Of a stretch of 64,000 nt of DNA, positions 52,146 through 61,278 are shown in pieces. A model generated the notes under the pieces. The model was not told the DNA's origin. It did no database searches and worked only from the letters and a program-made list of their open reading frames with translations. The DNA comes from Citreicoccus inhibens. GTDB taxonomy: Bacteria; Myxococcota; Myxococcia; Myxococcales; Myxococcaceae. The translations under genes and the position numbers were made by a program. The stretch spans positions 1 through 64,000 of the forward strand of contig NZ_JAHNZT010000026.1 of NCBI RefSeq assembly GCF_019039035.1, written 5' to 3'. Positions within the stretch are counted from its first letter, which is position 1; each line of letters opens with the position of its first letter.

Positions 52146-53621
52146 CTACCGGGCGGGACCGATGGTGCACGGCCCCGGCGAGCGAAAGGACAGCGCCCAC
52201 AACTCGCGCCCCGACACGCCGTCATCCGCGGAGAAGTACAGCGCCCAGCCCGAGCGCACGAAGCTACTGGGCGATGACGACGCGGGCCCGGGCGCCACGT
52301 CATCCAACGCGGTGGCCAACCCCGAGCGGGCCTCGTACATCCACGCCTCGCGCCCCCGCCCCGTCGTGTCCGCGCTGAAGAACAACCGCCCCGCATGACC
52401 CGACAGGCTGTCCGGCGCCGAGCCCAAGGGCCCGGGCTGGATGTCCTGCGCGAGCACCGTGCCGCTGGGCGTGCCATCGCTCCGCCACAGCTCACGCCCA
52501 TGCACGCCGTCGTCCGCGCTGAAGTAGAGCTTCCCATCCAACGTGGCCAGCCCTCGCGGCGAGGCGTCCTCCTTGCCCGGCAGGATGTCCTTGACGAGCG
52601 CCGTGCCGCGCGAGGTGCCATCGCTCCGCCACAGCTCGTCCCCGGCGTAGCCCGCCTCATAGGGGCCCACGCCCGAGGCGAAGTAGAGCTTCCCCGCGAA
52701 GGCAGTCAGGTCATGCGGCTTGTCGGGGAACAGCCGCAGGCCCCGCGTCCCCGCGGGCGAGCCGTTCGTGACGAAGAGGCTCCACTCCGACTCGTCGTTG
52801 TTGTGCAGGAAGTAGAGCAGGTCCCCCACCGGCGTCATCGCCTCGATGGAGTTGTCCCCGACGACCTCCAGCACCACGACGGGCTCGCTCGGCGTCCCGT
52901 CCAGCCGCGCCAGCCGCAGGGTGTCCCCGTTGTGGCCCGAGTAGCCATACCGCACATAGAGAAAGCCGCTCGTCGCCGCGAGCTGAAGCCCATAGCACTC
53001 GCTGCCGTCGGGGATGAGCCCCATCACCCGGACGGTCCCATCGCTGGAGCCATCCGTGCGCCACAGCTCGCGGCCATGCCCGGAGGAGTCGGCGGTGAAG
53101 TACAGCCGCCCCTGGAACACGGTCAGCGAATCCGGCTCCGAGCCCAACGCCCCCGGGCGCAGGTCCACCACCCACTGGGTGCCCGCCGAGGAGCCATCGG
53201 TCTTCCACAGCTCGCGGCCGTGAACGCCGTCATCCGCGGCGAAGAAGACCGTGTCCCCCAGGCGCGTGAAGGACGTGGGGTCCGAGCCGGACTGCCCGCC
53301 GCGGATGTCGCGCAAGAGGCGCGTGTCCCGGCCCGTGCTGGACCAGGGCTCGCGCCCGTGCCGGCCGTCGTCCGAGGAGAACACGAGCCCCGCGGCGCCG
53401 TGCAGCAGCCCCCGTGGATCCGAGCTGGCGCGACCGGGGCGGATGTCCTTCGTCCGCTTCGCGACGATGCCGCAGGACGGCGGCGCCGCGGTCGCCCCCT
53501 CCTCGCTCGAGGATTGCGCGGGCCCGGCAAGCGGGCTGTCGTCGTCGTTCGCGCCCCCACAGGCTCCGAGCCACAGCATCGACACCAGGAGGCACGCCGC
53601 CCTTCGGCTCCTTGCACCCAT
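52146..53621 (-). CDS. ELWxxDGT-repeat lipoprotein
   Basis: A 491-residue protein with signal MGARSRRAACLLVSMLWLGA-C. It consists of about eight repeats of roughly 48 residues with the motif D-D-G-x-H-G-R-E-L-W-x-x-D-G-T/S-x-x-G-T. Examples are HGRELWKTDGSSAGT, HGRELWRTDGSSDGT, AGDELWRSDGTSRGT and HGRELWRSDGTPSGT, framed by P-x-x-L-T/F-strand stretches. Such repeats build a beta-propeller on the cell surface. It is probably an outer-membrane lipoprotein of unknown ligand. Confidence 0.88.
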   Translation of the reverse strand: MGARSRRAACLLVSMLWLGACGGANDDDSPLAGPAQSSSEEGATAAPPSCGIVAKRTKDIRPGRASSDPRGLLHGAAGLVFSSDDGRHGREPWSSTGRDTRLLRDIRGGQSGSDPTSFTRLGDTVFFAADDGVHGRELWKTDGSSAGTQWVVDLRPGALGSEPDSLTVFQGRLYFTADSSGHGRELWRTDGSSDGTVRVMGLIPDGSECYGLQLAATSGFLYVRYGYSGHNGDTLRLARLDGTPSEPVVVLEVVGDNSIEAMTPVGDLLYFLHNNDESEWSLFVTNGSPAGTRGLRLFPDKPHDLTAFAGKLYFASGVGPYEAGYAGDELWRSDGTSRGTALVKDILPGKEDASPRGLATLDGKLYFSADDGVHGRELWRSDGTPSGTVLAQDIQPGPLGSAPDSLSGHAGRLFFSADTTGRGREAWMYEARSGLATALDDVAPGPASSSPSSFVRSGWALYFSADDGVSGRELWALSFRSPGPCTIGPAR

Positions 53622-53768
53622 GCCCTTCGCTCCTCCCGCGCGGGCCGGCACGCCGGGACCGCACCTGGACAGGGCAAGGTGCTCAGCGCTCCGGACTCCT
53701 CCAAGCCGCGCGCGGGTCGGACACGAGCGTCCAGCCGCAACCGTCCCCCGCGGCGGAGGAGGCGAGCG

Positions 53769-55016
53769 TCAATCGAAGCGATAGTTCTTGGGCACCACGA
53801 CGATGCCGTTGTCCGTGACGGTGAAGCCGCGCGCCCGGTCCTGCGCCACGTCAAAGCCCACCTTCGTGTCGGGCGGCACACGCACGCCCTTGTCGATGAT
53901 GGCGTTCTTCACCTGCGCGTGCCGGCCGATGTCCACCTCGTCGAAGATGACCGAGCGCTCCACGCTCGCGTAGCTGTTCACCCGGGCGCGGCGGAACAGG
54001 ATGCTGTTGCGCACCACGCCGCCAGAGATGATGCAGCCGCCGGCCACCATGGAGTTGAGCGCGCGGCCCACCCGGTCTCCGGACTCGTGCACGAACTTGG
54101 CGGGCGGGCTGTACTCGCTCGCGCTGCGCAGCGGCCAGTCCGCGTTGAAGATGTCGAACTCGGGGTTGACCGACACCAGGTCCATGGAGGCCTCGTGGTA
54201 GGCCTCCAGCGTCCCCACGTCGCGCCAGTAGGTGTTGGGCCGGCTCTGGCCGGGGATGGGGTTGCGGTGAAAGTCGTAGGTCTGGATGTGATAGCCGTCG
54301 CGCAGCGCGCGCGGCAGCACGTCCTTGCCGAAGTCGTGCGCCGAGCCCTCCGAGCGCGCGTCCAACTCCAACAGCTCCGCCAGCACCTTCGCGCGGAAGA
54401 TGTAGTTGCCCATGCTGGCCAGCGCCATGTCCGGGCGGCCGGGCATGGGGCGCGGGTCCTTGGGCTTCTCGTGGAACTCGGTGACGCGGCCTCGCTCGTC
54501 CACCTGCATGACGCCGAAGCGGTGCGCGTCCACCAGCGGCGTGGGGTACGCCGCGATGGTGATGTCCGCGCGCTGGGCCTCATGCAGCTCCAGCATGTGG
54601 GCCACATTCATCTTGTAGATGTGGTCCCCGGAGAAGATGGCCACGTGCTCCGGCCGGTGATTCTCCAAGAGGTGCATGTTCTGGTAGATGGCGTCGGCCG
54701 TGCCTCGGTACCAGACGGGCCCCAGCTCCTCGAAGCGGTACATCTGCGCCGGCACCAGCGTGATGAAGTAGTCCGACAGCAGCACGGAGCCGAAGCGCCA
54801 TCCGCGCTGGATGTGCTCCGTGAGCGACTGCGCACGGAACTGCGTCAGCACGTAGATGGAGAAGATGCCCGAGTTGATGAAGTTGTTGAGGGCGAAGTCG
54901 ATGATGCGGAACTTCGACCCGAAGGGAACCGCCGGCTTCGAGCGCTTCTGCGTCAGAGGCGCCAGTCGTGTTCCCTGCCCACCCGCCAGAACCATCCCAA
55001 GGATGCGCATCCCCAT
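53769..55016 (-). CDS. glgC: Glucose-1-phosphate adenylyltransferase
   Basis: A 415-residue enzyme of glycogen synthesis (ATP + glucose-1-phosphate to ADP-glucose). The nucleotidyl motif is [20 protein letters not shown], followed by [20 protein letters not shown]. Further motifs are [21 protein letters not shown] and [17 protein letters not shown]. The C-terminal left-handed beta helix ([31 protein letters not shown]) is complete. A -10-like TATACT lies upstream. Confidence 0.96.
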   Translation of the reverse strand: MGMRILGMVLAGGQGTRLAPLTQKRSKPAVPFGSKFRIIDFALNNFINSGIFSIYVLTQFRAQSLTEHIQRGWRFGSVLLSDYFITLVPAQMYRFEELGPVWYRGTADAIYQNMHLLENHRPEHVAIFSGDHIYKMNVAHMLELHEAQRADITIAAYPTPLVDAHRFGVMQVDERGRVTEFHEKPKDPRPMPGRPDMALASMGNYIFRAKVLAELLELDARSEGSAHDFGKDVLPRALRDGYHIQTYDFHRNPIPGQSRPNTYWRDVGTLEAYHEASMDLVSVNPEFDIFNADWPLRSASEYSPPAKFVHESGDRVGRALNSMVAGGCIISGGVVRNSILFRRARVNSYASVERSVIFDEVDIGRHAQVKNAIIDKGVRVPPDTKVGFDVAQDRARGFTVTDNGIVVVPKNYRFD

Positions 55017-55041
55017 TCCGATGTCTCCCTCACCTGGGACC

Positions 55042-55047
55042 AGTATA
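55042..55047 (-). promoter_or_regulatory. Candidate -10 box of glgC
   Basis: TATACT on the minus strand, 25 bases before the ATG of glgC, is the only AT-rich hexamer in this GC-rich gap and fits a sigma-70 -10 box. No clear -35 is seen 17 bases further up, so the strength is uncertain. Confidence 0.4.
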
Positions 55048-55106
55048 GGGCCCTCGCCCCAGGGCGCTCGTTTCCCGCCGCGAACGCGCGCCCCTGGCCG
55101 TGTGCG

Positions 55107-55727
55107 TCAGGCGCCCGGCCGCCACGGCTCGCCGGTGATGGCGAGGATGAAAGGCAGCTTCAGGAGCAGGCCCACCTGCGCGTTCGGTTGGAAGTCGCGC
55201 GTGGTCGCGTTGTAGGTGGAGATGTAGCTGACGTAGGCCGCCACGTAGCCCACCGTCAGCATGCCCCGGACCTGGAAGCCGCCCCCCACCCGTCCGTCGC
55301 GCAGCTCGCCGGTGAGCCCCAGGTCAACGCCTACCGGCCCCCACCCAATCTCCGGCCCGATGCTCATCCGCGTGGCCTCGTGCGGGAACGTGTGGGTCAG
55401 GTCCACGTAGCCGCCCACCCAGAAGAGGTTGCGCGACTCGAGCTGCACCACGCTCGCCTCCAGCCCCACCACCGGGTACAGGTCGCCGCGCAGGAAGCCG
55501 TCCTCCCCATCGCGGGTGGGCAACCCCTCGTAGGCCAGGTTCACCCCCAGGGACAGGTAGCGGCCGTCATAGGGCTGCGTCGCGAGCAGCAGCCCGGGGC
55601 CATCGCCGCGCCCGCGTCCAGACGCCTGGGCCTCCCGAGGCGCGAGGCCCAAGAGAAGTCCCACCACCAGCCATGCCCACGCGGCGCGCGGCGACCGAGT
55701 GCACACCGAAGCAAAGGGAGAACCCAT
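55107..55727 (-). CDS. Exported beta-barrel-like protein of unknown function
   Basis: A 206-residue protein with signal peptide (RAAWAWLVVGLLLGLAPREAQ-A). The mature part has alternating strands with aromatic ends: RYLSLGVNLAYEGLPTRDG, VVGLEASVVQLESRNLFWVG, GPEIGWGPVGVDLGLTGEL and LTVGYVAAYVSYIST, ending in a short amphipathic strand. This is the look of an eight-stranded outer-membrane barrel. No known family. It sits in the same direction as glgC, 60 bases from the modC end. Confidence 0.65.
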   Translation of the reverse strand: MGSPFASVCTRSPRAAWAWLVVGLLLGLAPREAQASGRGRGDGPGLLLATQPYDGRYLSLGVNLAYEGLPTRDGEDGFLRGDLYPVVGLEASVVQLESRNLFWVGGYVDLTHTFPHEATRMSIGPEIGWGPVGVDLGLTGELRDGRVGGGFQVRGMLTVGYVAAYVSYISTYNATTRDFQPNAQVGLLLKLPFILAITGEPWRPGA

Positions 55728-55786
55728 CCCGCCATGATTGCGCCCGAACGCCGCCGCGCGCCAGCGCGACGCAGGGCGACGGGGAC

Positions 55787-56854
55787 TCAGCGCAACCGGC
55801 GGCACGCGGCCGACTTCACCGCCAGGTGCACCCGCATCCCCTTCGCGAGCCCCAGCTCGTCCACGGAGACCTGGGTAAGCCGCACCACCCACCGGTGTCC
55901 CGCCACGTCCACCAAGGCCGCGCACCCGCCGGGCCCCGCGGGCTCCAGCGCCGTTACCGCGCCCGCCATCACGTTGCGCGCGGACACGCCCGACAGCGGC
56001 CCCGTGGACAGGAGGATGTCCTCGGCGGGCACCGCGTAGGCCGCGCGCGCGCCCGTCACCACCCCGGGCCCGTCCGGCACCCACAGCGCCAGCTCCGCCG
56101 TCACGCGCAGCCGAGGACCGTGGCCCTCGGGGCGCTCCAGCACCCCCTCCAGGATGTTCTCCTCCTCATTGCCCTCCGCCGCGAGCACGCCGCGCGCAGC
56201 CGAGCCCAACACCGCGTCCGCCGCGCCCGCCGCGAGCACCCGGCCGCCGTCCAGCAGCAGCGCCTCCCGCGCCAGCGCGCGCGCCTCGCCGAGCTGGTGC
56301 GTGACGTAGAGCATCGGCACCCGCGCCTCGTCGCGCACGCGCAGCAGGTACGGCAGCACGCGCTCCTTCAGCGCCACATCCAGCGCGGCCAGCGGCTCAT
56401 CCAGGAGCAACAGGTCGGGCGCGCTCGCGAGCGCACGGGCCAGGGCCACGCGCTGCTTCTCACCGCCGGACAAGGTGGCCGGATAGCGGCGCAGCAACGG
56501 CTCCAACTCCAGCAGGGCCAGCGCCTCGTCCACGCGCGCCCCGCGTCCGCCGCGCGCGCCATAGCGCACGTTCTGCGCCACGGTGAGGTGAGGGAAGAGC
56601 AGCGCGTCCTGGGGCACGTAGCCCATGCGCCGCGCCTCGGGCGGCAGGTCCACGCGCGCCGCGCTGTCCAGCAGCACGCGCGCGCCCACCACCACGCGCC
56701 CCCGCGCGCCGCGACGCAGCCCGGCCAGCACCTCCAGGAGCGACGTCTTCCCCGAGCCCGAGCGCCCCATCACCGCCACCGACGCCGAGGTGAAGCGCGC
56801 CTCGACCTCCAACGGGAAGCGCGCCAAGGGCAGCCGGACCGACAGCTCCATCAT
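55787..56854 (-). CDS. modC: Molybdate ABC transporter ATP-binding protein
   Basis: A 355-residue protein. Walker A is VMGRSGSGKTSLLEVLAG, ABC signature TLSGGEKQRVALARALAS, Walker B LLLLDEPLAALD, H-loop YVTHQLGEA. Beyond residue 230 a MOP-like (molybdate-binding) TOBE domain follows, with VMAGAVTALEPAGPGGCAAL and LGLAKGMRVHLAVKSAA. It powers molybdate import with the overlapping modB gene. Confidence 0.93.
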   Translation of the reverse strand: MMELSVRLPLARFPLEVEARFTSASVAVMGRSGSGKTSLLEVLAGLRRGARGRVVVGARVLLDSAARVDLPPEARRMGYVPQDALLFPHLTVAQNVRYGARGGRGARVDEALALLELEPLLRRYPATLSGGEKQRVALARALASAPDLLLLDEPLAALDVALKERVLPYLLRVRDEARVPMLYVTHQLGEARALAREALLLDGGRVLAAGAADAVLGSAARGVLAAEGNEEENILEGVLERPEGHGPRLRVTAELALWVPDGPGVVTGARAAYAVPAEDILLSTGPLSGVSARNVMAGAVTALEPAGPGGCAALVDVAGHRWVVRLTQVSVDELGLAKGMRVHLAVKSAACRRLR

Positions 56855-57528
56855 GTGCGCACCCGAGCGCCGCGACGCCGCGACACGACCTCGGCGACAT
56901 ACATCGCGCCAAAGGCGAGCAGCGCCGCCACGCCCGCCAGCCCCAGCGCCTCGCCATCGCGCCCCATCTGCGTGCGCTGGAAGATGGCCAGCGACAGCGT
57001 CTGCGTGCGCCCCGGGATGTTGCCCGCCACCAGCACCGTGGCCCCGAACTCACCGAGCGCGCGAGAGAACGCGAACAGCGTGCCCGTCAGCACGCCACGC
57101 CACGCGAGCGGCAGCGTCACGCGGAAGAACGCCCGCGCGCGCGAGTCCCCCAGCGTGCGCGCGACGGCCACCAGGCGTGGGTCCACCTCCTCGAAGCCCG
57201 CGCGCGCCGAGCGCACCAGCAGCGGGAACGCCATCACCGCGCCCGCCAGCACCACCGCCTTGGGCGTGAAGACGACGTCCACCCCCAGGCCATCCAGCAG
57301 CCGCCCCAGCGGCGCATCGCGCGCGAGCACCTCCAGCAACACCAGCCCCACGGCCGTGGGCGGCAGCACCAGCGGCAAGGCCAGCACCGTCTCCACCACG
57401 CCCTTGCCCGGGCCCCGCCACCGCGCCAGCACGTACGCGGCCGCCACGCCAGGAGGGAGGATGAGCGCGGTGGCGAGCGCGGCCACCGTCAACGTGAACA
57501 GCACGAGGCCGGACAGGCCCTCCGTCAC
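56851..57528 (-). CDS. modB: Molybdate ABC transporter permease
   Basis: A 225-residue inner-membrane protein, GTG 57528 overlapping the modA stop (GTGA). The permease signature E-A-A-x-x-x-G-x-x-x-x-x-x-x-x-x-P occurs as VARTLGDSRARAFFRVTLPL, and ALGEFGATVLVAGNIPGRTQ is diagnostic of ModB. Five membrane helices are seen. It overlaps modC by four bases. Confidence 0.94.
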   Translation of the reverse strand: MTEGLSGLVLFTLTVAALATALILPPGVAAAYVLARWRGPGKGVVETVLALPLVLPPTAVGLVLLEVLARDAPLGRLLDGLGVDVVFTPKAVVLAGAVMAFPLLVRSARAGFEEVDPRLVAVARTLGDSRARAFFRVTLPLAWRGVLTGTLFAFSRALGEFGATVLVAGNIPGRTQTLSLAIFQRTQMGRDGEALGLAGVAALLAFGAMYVAEVVSRRRGARVRT

Positions 57529-58289
57529 GGCGTCGGCTTTCTCGCGCCACCCAGCACGACGAAGCCCAGGCGCGCGAACACCCGACGCGCGGGCTCCGTC
57601 TGAAGGAAGCGCACGAACGCGAGCCCCGCCTCCGAGCCCTTGCCGCCCGTCAGCGCCGCCACCGGGTACACGATGGCCGGCGTGTCCGCTTCCGGGACCG
57701 CGAAGGCCACGCGCACCTTCTTGGAGAGCGCCGCGTCCGTCGCGTACACCACCCCCGCGTCCACCCGGCCCGCCTCCACCGCCGCCAGCGCGGCGCGCAC
57801 ATCGAGCGCGGGGATGACGCGGGGCTCCACCGCCTGCCACGCGCCCACCTTCTGCAACCACGCCTTCGCGTACACCCCGGCGGGCACGCTGGTGGGGTCC
57901 GCCAGCACCACCCGTGGCAAGCCCGCCAGCTCGGCCGCCGAGCGGGGCGCCGCCGACTTCGCGTCCGCCGGCACCACCACCACCAGCCGGTTGGAGAGCA
58001 GGTCCACGCGAGCCCCCGCCCGCACGAGCCCCGAGCGCTGCACGGCCTCCAGCTTGGCCACGTCCGCGGAGAGGAAGGCATCCGCCGGGGCGCCCGCCAC
58101 AATCTGACGCGCCAGGTCGCCCGACCCGCCAAACGAGAAGGCCACCTCATGCCCCGTCGCCCGGGTGAAAGCGGGGGCCAGCTCCTGGAGCGCGTCCTGC
58201 GTGCTGGCCGCGGCGAACACGAGCGCCCGCTCCGCCCGGGCGGGCAACGCCACCAACACCATCAGCGAAACGAGCAGCAGGGCGCGCAT
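57525..58289 (-). CDS. modA: Molybdate ABC transporter substrate-binding protein
   Basis: A 254-residue periplasmic binding protein with signal MRALLLVSLMVLVALPARA. ModA motifs: VFAAASTQDALQELAPAF, VAFSFGGSGDLARQIVAGAP, DAFLSADVAKLEAV, LVVVVPADAKSA, and AVEAGRVDAGVVYATDAALS. It captures molybdate or tungstate for ModBC. GAGGAG lies seven bases before the ATG. The divergent MarR gene may control the operon (inference from position). Confidence 0.95.
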   Translation of the reverse strand: MRALLLVSLMVLVALPARAERALVFAAASTQDALQELAPAFTRATGHEVAFSFGGSGDLARQIVAGAPADAFLSADVAKLEAVQRSGLVRAGARVDLLSNRLVVVVPADAKSAAPRSAAELAGLPRVVLADPTSVPAGVYAKAWLQKVGAWQAVEPRVIPALDVRAALAAVEAGRVDAGVVYATDAALSKKVRVAFAVPEADTPAIVYPVAALTGGKGSEAGLAFVRFLQTEPARRVFARLGFVVLGGARKPTP

Positions 58290-58414
58290 GAAAGCCTCCT
58301 CATTCTTAGGATTCGAGCAGGTGCCCGGAGGAAATCCGGGCGCATTCTGCCCCCATGCACCGGCCCGCGGACAACAGCGGGTTGACCCGCCCGGTGCCGG
58401 CCGCTAAGGCATAC

Positions 58415-58427
58415 TCCGTGTCACGGA
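58415..58427. promoter_or_regulatory. Operator-like palindrome at the MarR start
   Basis: TCCGTG-T-CACGGA is a perfect 13-base dyad. It covers the GTG (58418) proposed as start of the MarR gene and lies 126 bases from the modA start. Its type and length fit a MarR-family binding site, so autorepression is likely. Confidence 0.5.
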
Positions 58428-58921
58428 ATTCATACAAAGAGGAAGACGAGCCCGGCGGCGACATCCTGCGACTCCAGCAGTTGATGTTCTCCCTCGGCAG
58501 ACGCCGCTCACTCCGTGACCCCATCGCCGCCACGTGCGAACAGCTCCAGTTCACCGCGCCGCAGGTGCACGCGCTGCTGTGGCTGGGGCTGGATGGCGCG
58601 CTGACCATGGGTGAGCTCGCTCGGCGGCTCGGCGTCACGGAGAAGACGGTGACGGGCGTGGTCGACCGGCTGGAGCGCGAGGGCCAGATGCAGCGCGAGC
58701 GCAGCGCCTCGGACCGCCGCATCGTGCTCTGTCGCCTGACGCCGCAGGGGCAACAGACCTATCAGCGGCTCGACCGCTTCATCCACCAGGCCATGGGCAT
58801 GTTCCTGGGCATGCTGGACATGAGCGACCGCAAGGCCCTGTTCCGCATCTTGGAAAAGGTGCTGCGCCGGCTGGATGCCCAGGCGCTCGGCCCGGTGAGC
58901 AGCTCGCGCACGGTCAGCTAG
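58418..58921 (+). CDS. MarR-family transcriptional regulator
   Basis: A 167-residue regulator from GTG 58418 (TAAGG upstream); ATG 58355 would add 21 residues. The MarR core shows ILRLQQLMFSLGRRRSLRD, LQFTAPQVHALLWLGLDGAL, the recognition region GVTEKTVTGVVDRLEREGQM, wing SASDRRIVLCRLTPQGQQTY, and a C-terminal helix pair. It is divergent from modABC and overlaps the converging YdcF gene end by four bases. Its own start carries a palindrome. Confidence 0.88.
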   Translation: MSRNSYKEEDEPGGDILRLQQLMFSLGRRRSLRDPIAATCEQLQFTAPQVHALLWLGLDGALTMGELARRLGVTEKTVTGVVDRLEREGQMQRERSASDRRIVLCRLTPQGQQTYQRLDRFIHQAMGMFLGMLDMSDRKALFRILEKVLRRLDAQALGPVSSSRTVS

Positions 58922-59583
58922 TCGCGGGGGGCCTCGGGCGCGCGCGCCCAGAGCACGCGCGGATGCAACAGCAGCGCGATGGCCTCGCGCACCGTCCAGT
59001 ACACGCGGTCCGTCAGGGCCACGTTGCGCTCGGTGAGCAGCGCGGGGCTCGTGGCCACCTCCAGCCCCGCCAGCCGGAAGTACTGCCGCGCGCGCAGCAG
59101 GTGATACGGATCCGACACCACCACCACGCGCCTGGCGCCCAGCGCTCGCAAGAGCTCCGCGCTGTGGCTCGCGTTCTGCTCGGTGGAGTGGCTCTCCTCC
59201 TCCAGCGTGATGACCTCGGACGGCACGCCCAGGCGCATGGCGAGCAACGCCATCACCCGCGCCTCCGACGGCGGGTTCACCCCCACGCCCCCCGAGAAGA
59301 CGAAGCGCGGCGCCACGCCTTGCCGGTACAGCGCCACGGCCTTCTCCACGCGAGCCTGGAGCGGCCCCGAGGCGACCCCTCCCGGCAGCACCCGCGCGCC
59401 CAACACCACCAACGCATCCGCGGGCTCGGCGCGCTCGCGCTGGCCGAAGCGGTCCACCCACCACGCCAGCCCGAAGACGCCGCACGTCAACACGCCCACG
59501 AGGGCGAGCAGCCACCGCGAGACAGGACCCGTCTTGGGACGCAGGGAGAGGGGACGCACCCGCCGCACGCTAGCGTCGCGCAC
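58918..59583 (-). CDS. YdcF/SanA family (DUF218) envelope protein
   Basis: A 221-residue protein with one N-terminal membrane helix (WLLALVGVLTCGVFGLAWWV). The DUF218 core reads ADALVVLGARVLPGG, RFVFSGGVG, SEARVMALLAMRLGVPSEVI, EEESHSTEQNASHSAELLR and VVVVSDPYHLLRARQYFR. These proteins lie in the periplasm or membrane and are linked with vancomycin tolerance and peptidoglycan or lipid-carrier metabolism. It converges with the MarR gene. Confidence 0.92.
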   Translation of the reverse strand: MRDASVRRVRPLSLRPKTGPVSRWLLALVGVLTCGVFGLAWWVDRFGQRERAEPADALVVLGARVLPGGVASGPLQARVEKAVALYRQGVAPRFVFSGGVGVNPPSEARVMALLAMRLGVPSEVITLEEESHSTEQNASHSAELLRALGARRVVVVSDPYHLLRARQYFRLAGLEVATSPALLTERNVALTDRVYWTVREAIALLLHPRVLWARAPEAPRD

Positions 59584-59609
59584 GGCGGGCGGCGAGCCTC
59601 ATCCCCGCG

Positions 59610-61031
59610 TCACGGCGACAGCCCGACGATGAACAGGTCTCGCCAGCCGCCCAGGGGCGCTGGCAGCGTGCGCGACCCGAAGGTCACCGCGTTGAGCGTG
59701 GCGCCCATCGCGGTGACCTCGCCCGTGAGCGAGGTGGTCACGAAGAAGCGATCCATGTGGGTGTCCACGTTGGGCATCGCGTCCTGCGAGAAGCCCCGCA
59801 CCCACTCGAGCCCGCCTTCCTCGCGGTCGTAGCGCGCGATGAAGATGTTGCGCTGGCTGCCCACCGCGCCCGGCATCGGGCCGGTGCCCAGGTCATCCCC
59901 GTTCTCGTAGCGCCCGATGATGACCGCGCCCTCGCCGGACGTCAGGTTGACGTCCAGCGCGGAGTAGCCCATCTGCCGCGACCAGCGCTCCTCGCCGTCG
60001 CGGTTGTAGGCCAGGAGGAAGCCGTCGCTGTGCCCCGAGCCCGGCAGGTACTGCTTGCCCGCGAAGGTGTAGTCCTGCATCGCGTAGCCCGTCACCAGCA
60101 CGCGGTTGCCACGCAAGGCCATGCCCGTGGTGACGGCGTAGCGCGTGGGGAGCTGGCGCTCCCACTCCAGGGTGCCGTCCGGGGCGATGCGCTGGAGGAA
60201 CGGCACGAAGTGCGTCTCCCCCGGCGCGGGCACCCGCAGGAAGCCCGAGAAGTAGACCGTCCCGTTGGCGTCCGTCGCCGCGCCAGTCCCATCGCTCGGG
60301 CGCGACTCCACCCGGCTCCAGCGCGGCTCGCCGTTCGGGGTGTAGCTCATCACCACCGCGACGCGCCCCTCGGACGCGAGCGCGGGAGGCTGCCCGACCG
60401 CGCCCTCCAGCGTGCCGGCGATGGCGACATTGCCCTGGCGGTCCGTGGAGATCCGCAGGCCCGTGAAGGCCCCCGGCGCCAGGGACTGGATGGTGTGCGA
60501 CCAGCGCGACTGGCCATCCGCGTTGAGCTTCATCAGGAAGTAGCCGGCCAACTCCAGCCCCGGAGAGGCCGCGCCGCTGCCCGTGCCCCACGCCACCGCG
60601 TTGCCATCCCAGTCCACGGAGAGCGCGGTGACCTTGCCCTCGAAGCGGCGCGACCACTGCCGCTCGCCCACCCGCGAGTACTTCGTGATGAAGAAGGCAC
60701 TGACCACCGGCTCGGAGATGACGCCCGAGGAGTCCTCCAGCCCGCCATACGAGACGTTGGTGGCCACCAGCAGGTTTCCGGCCTTGTCATAGGCCACGCC
60801 CGCGGCCTGCTCCTTCCCCGCGCCACGCTGGACTTGAAGCCACAGCGGCTCCCCCGCGAGCACCTCCGGCGCGACCGCGCCGCTCGGGCTGCCGTCCTCG
60901 CCCACCCGCAGCGGCGCCACCTCCGACGCCGGCTCATCTCCTGGTGCGCCCGCGCCCGCCGTCACCGCCCCGCCACACCCCATCCCCACCAAAGCCAGAC
61001 AAGCACCCCAACCCCAACCCCTGCGAAACAT
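59610..61031 (-). CDS. Beta-propeller-like lipoprotein (SBBP-type repeats)
   Basis: About 473 residues with signal MFRRGWGWGACLALVGMGC. Repeats of the form D-x-x-G-N-x-x-x-A/T-G-x, each preceded by W-S-R/H-x-x-x, fill the mature protein: AYDKAGNLLVATNVSYGG, WSRRFEGKVTALSVDWDGNA, WSHTIQSLAPGAFTGLRIST, STDRQGNVAIAGTLEGAVGQ and ATDANGTVYFSGFL. This is the SBBP/delta-60-type propeller common in myxobacterial surface proteins. ATG 61031 or 61049 could start it. Function unknown. Confidence 0.8.
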   Translation of the reverse strand: MFRRGWGWGACLALVGMGCGGAVTAGAGAPGDEPASEVAPLRVGEDGSPSGAVAPEVLAGEPLWLQVQRGAGKEQAAGVAYDKAGNLLVATNVSYGGLEDSSGVISEPVVSAFFITKYSRVGERQWSRRFEGKVTALSVDWDGNAVAWGTGSGAASPGLELAGYFLMKLNADGQSRWSHTIQSLAPGAFTGLRISTDRQGNVAIAGTLEGAVGQPPALASEGRVAVVMSYTPNGEPRWSRVESRPSDGTGAATDANGTVYFSGFLRVPAPGETHFVPFLQRIAPDGTLEWERQLPTRYAVTTGMALRGNRVLVTGYAMQDYTFAGKQYLPGSGHSDGFLLAYNRDGEERWSRQMGYSALDVNLTSGEGAVIIGRYENGDDLGTGPMPGAVGSQRNIFIARYDREEGGLEWVRGFSQDAMPNVDTHMDRFFVTTSLTGEVTAMGATLNAVTFGSRTLPAPLGGWRDLFIVGLSP

Positions 61032-61278
61032 CACCGCGCATCCCCCCATCTCGAGTCTGCCCCGCCGACACAAGGCGAGCGACTCTGGCAACGCACGATG
61101 GAGACGGTCGCTCCCCTGGACGACGCGCCCGTGCGTCGCAGCCACCGGTTCACCGTCACACACGGCGTGGACAGCGAGCGGGCGACCAACCCGCGCCGCC
61201 GCGAGATTCGACCCGCCGGCGGGTTCAGCGCAGAATGGCGCCCCCGAAGCACTCGCACCCCGGAGTGGAGGCCCCCGG

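Noticed and set aside
52395-56039. Plus-strand open frame of over 1200 codons opposite the ELWxxDGT lipoprotein and glgC
   Set aside because: The minus-strand genes are well-known families; the plus-strand frame has biased shadow composition.
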